A DNA stretch of 10,717 nt, taken from Brucellaceae bacterium. GTDB lineage: Bacteria; Pseudomonadota; Alphaproteobacteria; Rhizobiales; Rhizobiaceae. The translations under genes were made by a program, and so were the position numbers. The stretch is taken from contig JAIRVW010000294.1 in assembly GCA_031253705.1 (NCBI GenBank), positions 1 to 10,717 of the forward strand. Reading direction: 5' to 3'. The notes under the pieces were generated by a model. That model saw only the letters and a list, made by a program, of their open reading frames with translations, did not search any database and had not been told where the DNA came from. This document shows, piece after piece, positions 7,519 through 10,717 of the stretch (its first letter is position 1; each line of letters begins with the position of its first letter).

Positions 7519-8283
7519 ATGGCTCGTCTTGAAATTGAACAGTTCTATTGTCGTGAAGATAATTTCGGGGTTCTGATTCATGATCCGGAAACGGGGCTGA
7601 CAGCATCAATTGATGCGCCGGAAGAGCTGGCAATCCGCTCGGCTCTGGCGCGTCGCGGCTGGAAGCTGGATTATATTTTTACGACCCATCATCACCACGA
7701 TCATGTGGAAGCCAATGAAGCATTGAAACGCATCTATGGTGCGCAGATCACAGGGCCTGCCGCAGAGAAAATTCCGGGTGCTGTGCGCGGCGTTAAAGAT
7801 GGTGACAAGTTTGAGTTCGGTACATTTGAAGTGCAGGTGATTGCGACGCCCGGTCATACGGCCGGAGAGGTGAGCTATTACTTGCCGCAGGCAAAAGTGG
7901 TGTTCACCGGTGACACATTATTTGCGCTGGGTTGTGGCCGTCTGTTTGAGGGCACACCGGCTGATATGTTTGCATCATTGCAAAAACTGGCTTTGCTGCC
8001 GGTCGATACAAAGGTTTATTGCGGACACGAATATACGCTGAATAATCTGCGTTTCGCACTCGATGTTGACAGTACAAATCCGGCACTGAAAGAACGTGGC
8101 CGCGAGATTGAACGGCTGCGTGCGGAAGGCCTGCCGACGCTGCCGACCAGTATCGGTCTGGAAATGGCAACCAATCCGTTTCTGCGTGTACATGACAGTG
8201 CTGTACGCAAACGACTTGGGATGGAAGCTGCAAGCGAGTTGCAGGTTTTTGCGGAACTGCGTAAACGCAAAGATCATTTTTGA
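7519..8283 (+). CDS. gloB: Hydroxyacylglutathione hydrolase (glyoxalase II)
   Basis: This metallo-beta-lactamase-fold hydrolase splits S-D-lactoylglutathione to D-lactate and glutathione, the second step of methylglyoxal detoxification in the cytoplasm. The 254-residue protein shows the binuclear metal motif THHHHDH (56-62; ligands His57, His59, Asp61, His62). Further ligands are His113 in PGHT, Asp132 in GDTLF and His170 in CGHEYT. The C-terminal HAGH domain ends with the typical ATNPFLR (217-223) and a basic KRKDHF tail. Length matches the family. There are two adjacent ATGs at 7516 and 7519. I chose 7519 because the GGGAG at 7507-7511 is then 7 nt away rather than 4; the first remains possible. 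It begins 11-14 bases after yciB and is probably co-transcribed with it. Function is secure by motif. Confidence 0.94.
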   Translation: MARLEIEQFYCREDNFGVLIHDPETGLTASIDAPEELAIRSALARRGWKLDYIFTTHHHHDHVEANEALKRIYGAQITGPAAEKIPGAVRGVKDGDKFEFGTFEVQVIATPGHTAGEVSYYLPQAKVVFTGDTLFALGCGRLFEGTPADMFASLQKLALLPVDTKVYCGHEYTLNNLRFALDVDSTNPALKERGREIERLRAEGLPTLPTSIGLEMATNPFLRVHDSAVRKRLGMEAASELQVFAELRKRKDHF

Positions 8284-8311
8284 CAAAAGCCGTTTGAGGC
8301 AAAGGTATAGT

Positions 8312-8815
8312 ATGGTTCGTCTGTTCCGCCGTCCGGCTCTTACATTTATCGCCGGTTCTTTTCTTGCCGCGGGTTTTCTTGCCGGTCTGCCTTTGACGGC
8401 AAATCCGGCATTTGCGCAGAGTTTTTCGGAAGTTGCCAAACCGGAAGTACCGGCGGAAGTGAATAATTATCCGCTCGATGAAAAATTTCTGAGCAAGATG
8501 GAAGCCGCACAGACCGAGCTCAACACGATTGATATGTCCGGTGGCAGTGATGATGAAGGCGGTACCGGCGATCATTCGCCGAAGGCGCTCGCAGCACGTA
8601 TCGAAAAACAGCCGAAGGTGATGGCCGTGCTCGAAAAACACGGTCTGACAGCGCAGGATTATATTTACGGCTATTTCGCGCTGGTCAGCAGTGTGAGCGC
8701 TGTTGAAGCCGAAGATGAAGAGCAGATTGTTGATGAATTAAAAGGCATCAATCCTGCGCATGTCACTTTTGGCAAACAATATCTTGAGCGTATCCATAAG
8801 CTGCTGGGTGAGTAA
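8312..8815 (+). CDS. Unrecognised small secreted protein
   Basis: I do not recognise this 167-residue protein. A basic start (MVRLFRR), a hydrophobic core (about 9-28) and an AFA-QS cleavage site after residue 35 indicate a Sec signal peptide, so the mature protein of about 132 residues should be periplasmic or secreted. The mature part is acidic and mostly helical in appearance, with a Gly/Asp-rich break (about 76-88) between two helical stretches. It has no cysteine and no obvious catalytic motif. The second half (KALAARIEKQPKVMAVLEKH, then GLTAQDYIYGYFAL) may be a small conserved domain of Rhizobiales periplasmic proteins; this is a guess. The ATG at 8312 has AAAGG about 7 nt upstream, and a true start earlier inside gloB is unlikely. 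It follows gloB by 28 bp and is probably the last gene of the operon. Its stop codon directly abuts that of the DUF3108 gene. Confidence 0.85.
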   Translation: MVRLFRRPALTFIAGSFLAAGFLAGLPLTANPAFAQSFSEVAKPEVPAEVNNYPLDEKFLSKMEAAQTELNTIDMSGGSDDEGGTGDHSPKALAARIEKQPKVMAVLEKHGLTAQDYIYGYFALVSSVSAVEAEDEEQIVDELKGINPAHVTFGKQYLERIHKLLGE

Positions 8816-8827
8816 TTATTTCAGCAG
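8801..8827. terminator. Weak hairpin across the convergent stop codons
   Basis: CTGCTG (8801-8806) and CAGCAG (8822-8827) form a 6-bp stem with a 15-nt loop containing both stop codons. There is no U-tract on either side, so intrinsic termination would be weak. It is the only candidate end signal between the two converging genes and is listed with low confidence. Confidence 0.25.
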
Positions 8828-9664
8828 TTCAAAACGTGTTGCGCGGACTGTGACCGTACCGATCTGTGTGCCGACACTGGCGGCCACAGGCGCATAAATC
8901 CCTGCGCCTTGTTGATCGGTATTCAGTGAGGCAAAGCTGATGGTGATTTTGCTTTTGTCGGCCAGATAGCGCACGGATTTCTTGTCTTTTTCATAGCCGG
9001 AGACGGGGACAAACCGGGCATTGCAGGTGATTGCAGTGCCGTTAAAACCCTTTACCGAGATTTTTTCTGTACCGGCAGGACTTAACCGGATTTGCGCGCG
9101 TGTCTGCCCGTCAAAGATTTGCAATGTGCGGTTACAGACTGCGGCAGCTGAGGGGCTCGTCACCATCATCGCACTGATCGGATCAAAAACCGCTTTCAGA
9201 TCATTGGCGCCGAGCTCTGCCCAAGGTTCAACCTTGTTGATTGGCGGCTGATTATCATAGCCGGTTACAGAGCCGTTTTTGAAACTAATGGATGTGCGCT
9301 TGTGCTTTTTGCCGCTGCGATAGGTGGTGAGATAAGATACCGGCTGCACGCCTGCTGTGGCACCTTGCTTTCTCATGGTGCCGTTAATAGCGATGGAGCC
9401 TTTGGTACTGTCAAAAATACGTGCAAGGCCGGAACTGTGAAACTGGCCGTCGAGTGCATATGCCGTATCTGTGATTCTGGTGTTGATCTCAGAGCGCGCA
9501 ATTGTAAGGCCGAAAATATAAATGCCGTATTCCGTCCGGTAACCGGAATCGGCAGCGTTTGCAGTGGCTGGCATGAGTGAAAATGCGGTGAGCAGGGCGG
9601 CACAGGAGAGTAAATTCCGGCTTGTTTGCACTTTGGATTTTGCAGTTTTGATAGTCATATGCAT
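8816..9664 (-). CDS. DUF3108-family secreted protein
   Basis: This 282-residue exported protein of unknown function belongs to the DUF3108 family, found in many Proteobacteria and usually linked to the periplasm. A Sec signal peptide covers about residues 1-37 (basic start, hydrophobic core LLSCAALLTAFSLMPA, then ANA-A). The mature part looks beta-rich, with YGIYIFGLTIARSEI at its start. It carries the family hallmarks of a Cys before FDGQTRAQI and a later Cys before RFVPVSGYEKD. I chose the ATG at 9662-9664 because GGGGAG lies 6 nt upstream. A GTG at 9683-9685 is also in frame but has no comparable ribosome binding site, and an ATG at 9656-9658 is further from it. It is divergent from rpmB and tail-to-tail with the small secreted protein with zero bases between stops. 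The domain call is fairly secure; the role is unknown. Confidence 0.88.
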   Translation of the reverse strand: MHMTIKTAKSKVQTSRNLLSCAALLTAFSLMPATANAADSGYRTEYGIYIFGLTIARSEINTRITDTAYALDGQFHSSGLARIFDSTKGSIAINGTMRKQGATAGVQPVSYLTTYRSGKKHKRTSISFKNGSVTGYDNQPPINKVEPWAELGANDLKAVFDPISAMMVTSPSAAAVCNRTLQIFDGQTRAQIRLSPAGTEKISVKGFNGTAITCNARFVPVSGYEKDKKSVRYLADKSKITISFASLNTDQQGAGIYAPVAASVGTQIGTVTVRATRFELLK

Positions 9665-9835
9665 TCCGATCTCCCCGAGACTCACCTGAGCAGGATAGCG
9701 CTGTTTTTCGCTGTCAATTGCAGAACTGAGCGCTTTTGTGCCCGCTATTTGTCTGATAAAAGCGGTAAAATACGGCCAAAGACAGTCAATTCCTTGTCAT
9801 TGCCTGTAATTGAACCCGTAATCGGCTGAAACGGC

Positions 9836-9864
9836 TTGACGGGAGAGGCTGCTTTCACTATAGA
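9836..9864 (+). promoter_or_regulatory. rpmB promoter (sigma-70 type)
   Basis: TTGACG (9836-9841) and TATAGA (9859-9864) are separated by exactly 17 bp, close to the housekeeping consensus. This is the best promoter in the window and fits a highly expressed ribosomal protein gene. Transcription should start near 9871, giving a leader of about 130 nt before the rpmB start codon. Confidence 0.75.
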
Positions 9865-9888
9865 AACCCGACTTTCCCAATGGGCCGC

Positions 9889-9959
9889 TGTCCGATATTG
9901 CGCGCCGCGACATATCAATCCGTGATTGATTATGATAGTAGCGAAGACGGTATCGGATA
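9889..9959 (+). ncRNA. Candidate structured leader of rpmB
   Basis: Bases 9889-9900 pair with 9948-9959 to give a 12-bp stem (nine Watson-Crick and three G-U pairs), with a perfect core TCCGATA/TATCGGA. Inside it a second hairpin has a perfect 7-bp stem ATCAATC/GATTGAT (9914-9920, 9924-9930) with a 3-nt loop. The element lies wholly between the predicted start of transcription and the Shine-Dalgarno sequence. An autoregulatory ribosomal-protein leader is possible, but I know of no established family that it matches. Confidence 0.45.
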
Positions 9960-10000
9960 TTTGTGCCGGGGCCTGAAACAGAATTTTGAAGGTGAGACCA

Positions 10001-10294
10001 ATGTCCCGCGCTTGTGAACTGACCGGTAAAGCGGTCCTCTACGGCAACAATGTAAGCCATGCGAACAACAAGTCGCGTCGCCGTTATTTGCCAAATCTTT
10101 GCAATGTAACCCTGATGTCCGATGCAATGGGCCAGAGCTACCGTCTGCGCGTTACTGCGCATGCGCTGCGCACTGTTGAACATCGCGGTGGTCTGGATGC
10201 ATTCCTTGCGAAAGCTTCCGACAATGAACTGTCACAGCGCGCACGTCTGCTGAAGCGTCAGGTTGCCAAGAAACTGGCAGAAGCTGCTGCTTAA
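10001..10294 (+). CDS. rpmB: 50S ribosomal protein L28
   Basis: L28 is a small basic protein of the large ribosomal subunit. The 97-residue product starts [33 protein letters not shown] in outline, with the family block [14 protein letters not shown] at 15-28, and is rich in Arg and Lys. The length is that usual for alphaproteobacterial L28. The ATG at 10001 has GAAGGTGA about 6 nt upstream; an earlier in-frame ATG at 9986 lies before that site and is rejected. It is a single-gene transcription unit: a near-consensus promoter with a long leader precedes it, and a strong intrinsic terminator begins 28 bases after the stop. In Rhizobiales rpmB is often next to a DUF3108 gene, as here. Confidence 0.97.
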   Translation: MSRACELTGKAVLYGNNVSHANNKSRRRYLPNLCNVTLMSDAMGQSYRLRVTAHALRTVEHRGGLDAFLAKASDNELSQRARLLKRQVAKKLAEAAA

Positions 10295-10322
10295 TTCCGG
10301 CTGCGATCAGATTTAGTTTGCT

Positions 10323-10347
10323 AAAGGCCGGTTTATCCGGCCTTTTT
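10323..10347 (+). terminator. Intrinsic terminator of rpmB
   Basis: A perfect 9-bp stem, AAAGGCCGG (10323-10331) with CCGGCCTTT (10337-10345), has a 5-nt loop TTTAT and runs into TTTTT. This is a textbook rho-independent terminator. It lies 28 bases after the rpmB stop and 27 bases before the next start codon. Confidence 0.92.
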
Positions 10348-10374
10348 GCTGGTTCCATTACCCAGGATAAAAAA

Positions 10375-10717
10375 ATGCCGTTACAGCATAATTCCGCTTT
10401 AAAAGCGTTGATTTTTCCCGTTCTTGCCATGTGTGCGGCTGTCGCCGCATCCAATATTCTCGTGCAATATCCCGTCCATTATCTGGGTTTGCAGGAAATT
10501 CTCACTTATGGCGCCTTTACCTATCCGTTTGCCTTTCTGGTCAATGATCTGACCAACCGCCGTTTTGGCCCGCAACGTGCCCGTCAGGTGGTTTATGCCG
10601 GTTTCGCGCTGGGTGTGATCATGTCGATCTGGCTTGCCAGCCCGCGCCTTGCTGTGGCCTCAGGAAGTGCGTTTCTGTTTGCGCAACTGCTTGATATCAG
10701 TGTGTTCAGCCGCTTGC
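10375..10717 (+). CDS. yhhQ: VUT-family queuosine precursor transporter (5' part)
   Basis: These are the first 114 codons of a polytopic membrane protein of the VUT/YhhQ (DUF165) family. Members import queuosine precursors such as preQ0 or preQ1 for tRNA modification. Visible family marks are AASNILVQYP (24-33), TYGAFTYPFAFLVNDLTNRRFG (44-65), RARQVVYAGFALG (68-80) and the start of GSAFLFAQLLDISVFSRL (97-114). At least three hydrophobic segments are present (about 11-33, 45-57, 73-90). The ATG at 10375 has AGGA about 8 nt upstream. The frame is open to the window edge, so the C-terminal half is not seen. Only 27 bases lie between the rpmB terminator and this start, which leaves little room for a promoter or a preQ1 riboswitch. 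It does not overlap any other plausible gene. Family is secure; the exact substrate is inferred. Confidence 0.9.
   Translation, partial: MPLQHNSALKALIFPVLAMCAAVAASNILVQYPVHYLGLQEILTYGAFTYPFAFLVNDLTNRRFGPQRARQVVYAGFALGVIMSIWLASPRLAVASGSAFLFAQLLDISVFSRL

Larger units (their letters stand above)
9665..10000. other. Divergent intergenic region between the DUF3108 gene and rpmB (336 bp)
   Basis: No coding sequence is convincing here. The right half holds the rpmB promoter (9836-9864) and its leader of about 130 nt with a 12-bp stem. The left half must hold the DUF3108 promoter: a TTTGGC/TATCAG pair on the minus strand with 16-bp spacing is possible but weak. It overlaps an inverted repeat CGCTTTT-N20-AAAAGCG (9731-9737 with 9758-9764). 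A minus-strand TTGACA (plus 9712-9717) lacks a -10 at proper spacing. Confidence 0.5.

Noticed and set aside
7904..8641. 245-codon open frame on the minus strand across gloB and the secreted protein
   Set aside because: It is antisense to two supported genes and rich in Cys, His and Arg in a way typical of shadow frames; no domain is visible.
9797..10183. 128-codon minus-strand frame over the rpmB promoter and start
   Set aside because: It overlaps the best promoter in the window and the rpmB coding region, and its product has no recognisable feature.
10295..10374. preQ1 riboswitch before the queuosine-precursor transporter
   Set aside because: The only structure here is the GC-rich rpmB terminator; no preQ1 aptamer-like sequence is visible and only 27 bases follow the terminator.

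Overview
The window looks like ordinary chromosome of an alphaproteobacterium of the Brucellaceae (order Hyphomicrobiales). The strongest clue is a lipoprotein at 2134-2682 that reads as an orthologue of Brucella Omp19. The Mdh, DapF and L28 proteins are also of the Brucella type. Base composition is moderate rather than GC-rich, so a relative such as Pseudochrobactrum or Ochrobactrum fits as well as Brucella proper; the genus is my inference.

Layout. The left 2.7 kb is read leftward (minus strand): omp19, then an intrinsic terminator, zapE (AFG1-like ATPase), a 439-bp gap with a likely promoter, and the first 139 codons of mdh (malate dehydrogenase). A 518-bp divergent intergenic region separates omp19 from a rightward gene block at 3201-8815: dapF, mtaB, ftsY, a YciB/IspZ membrane protein, gloB and an unrecognised small secreted protein. 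Spacings of 2, 31, -4, 11-14 and 28 bp make this a probable single operon. Next comes a leftward DUF3108 secreted protein whose stop codon abuts that of the secreted protein. A 336-bp divergent region follows, with a near-consensus promoter and a structured leader for rpmB (ribosomal protein L28). A strong terminator comes after rpmB, and the window ends in a VUT/YhhQ-family queuosine-precursor transporter.

How the genes fit together. The dapF block mixes housekeeping jobs: peptidoglycan and lysine precursor (DapF), tRNA modification (MtaB), membrane protein targeting (FtsY), cell-envelope maintenance (YciB) and methylglyoxal detoxification (GloB). The partial last gene serves tRNA queuosine supply. 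No mobile element, CRISPR array, tRNA, rRNA or defence system is visible, and I found no sign of a novel multi-gene system. The points worth a second look are small: a duplicated segment in the FtsY acidic domain, a MerR-type palindrome placed between -35 and -10 of the likely mdh promoter, a structured rpmB leader, palindromes between omp19 and dapF, and the abutting convergent stops.
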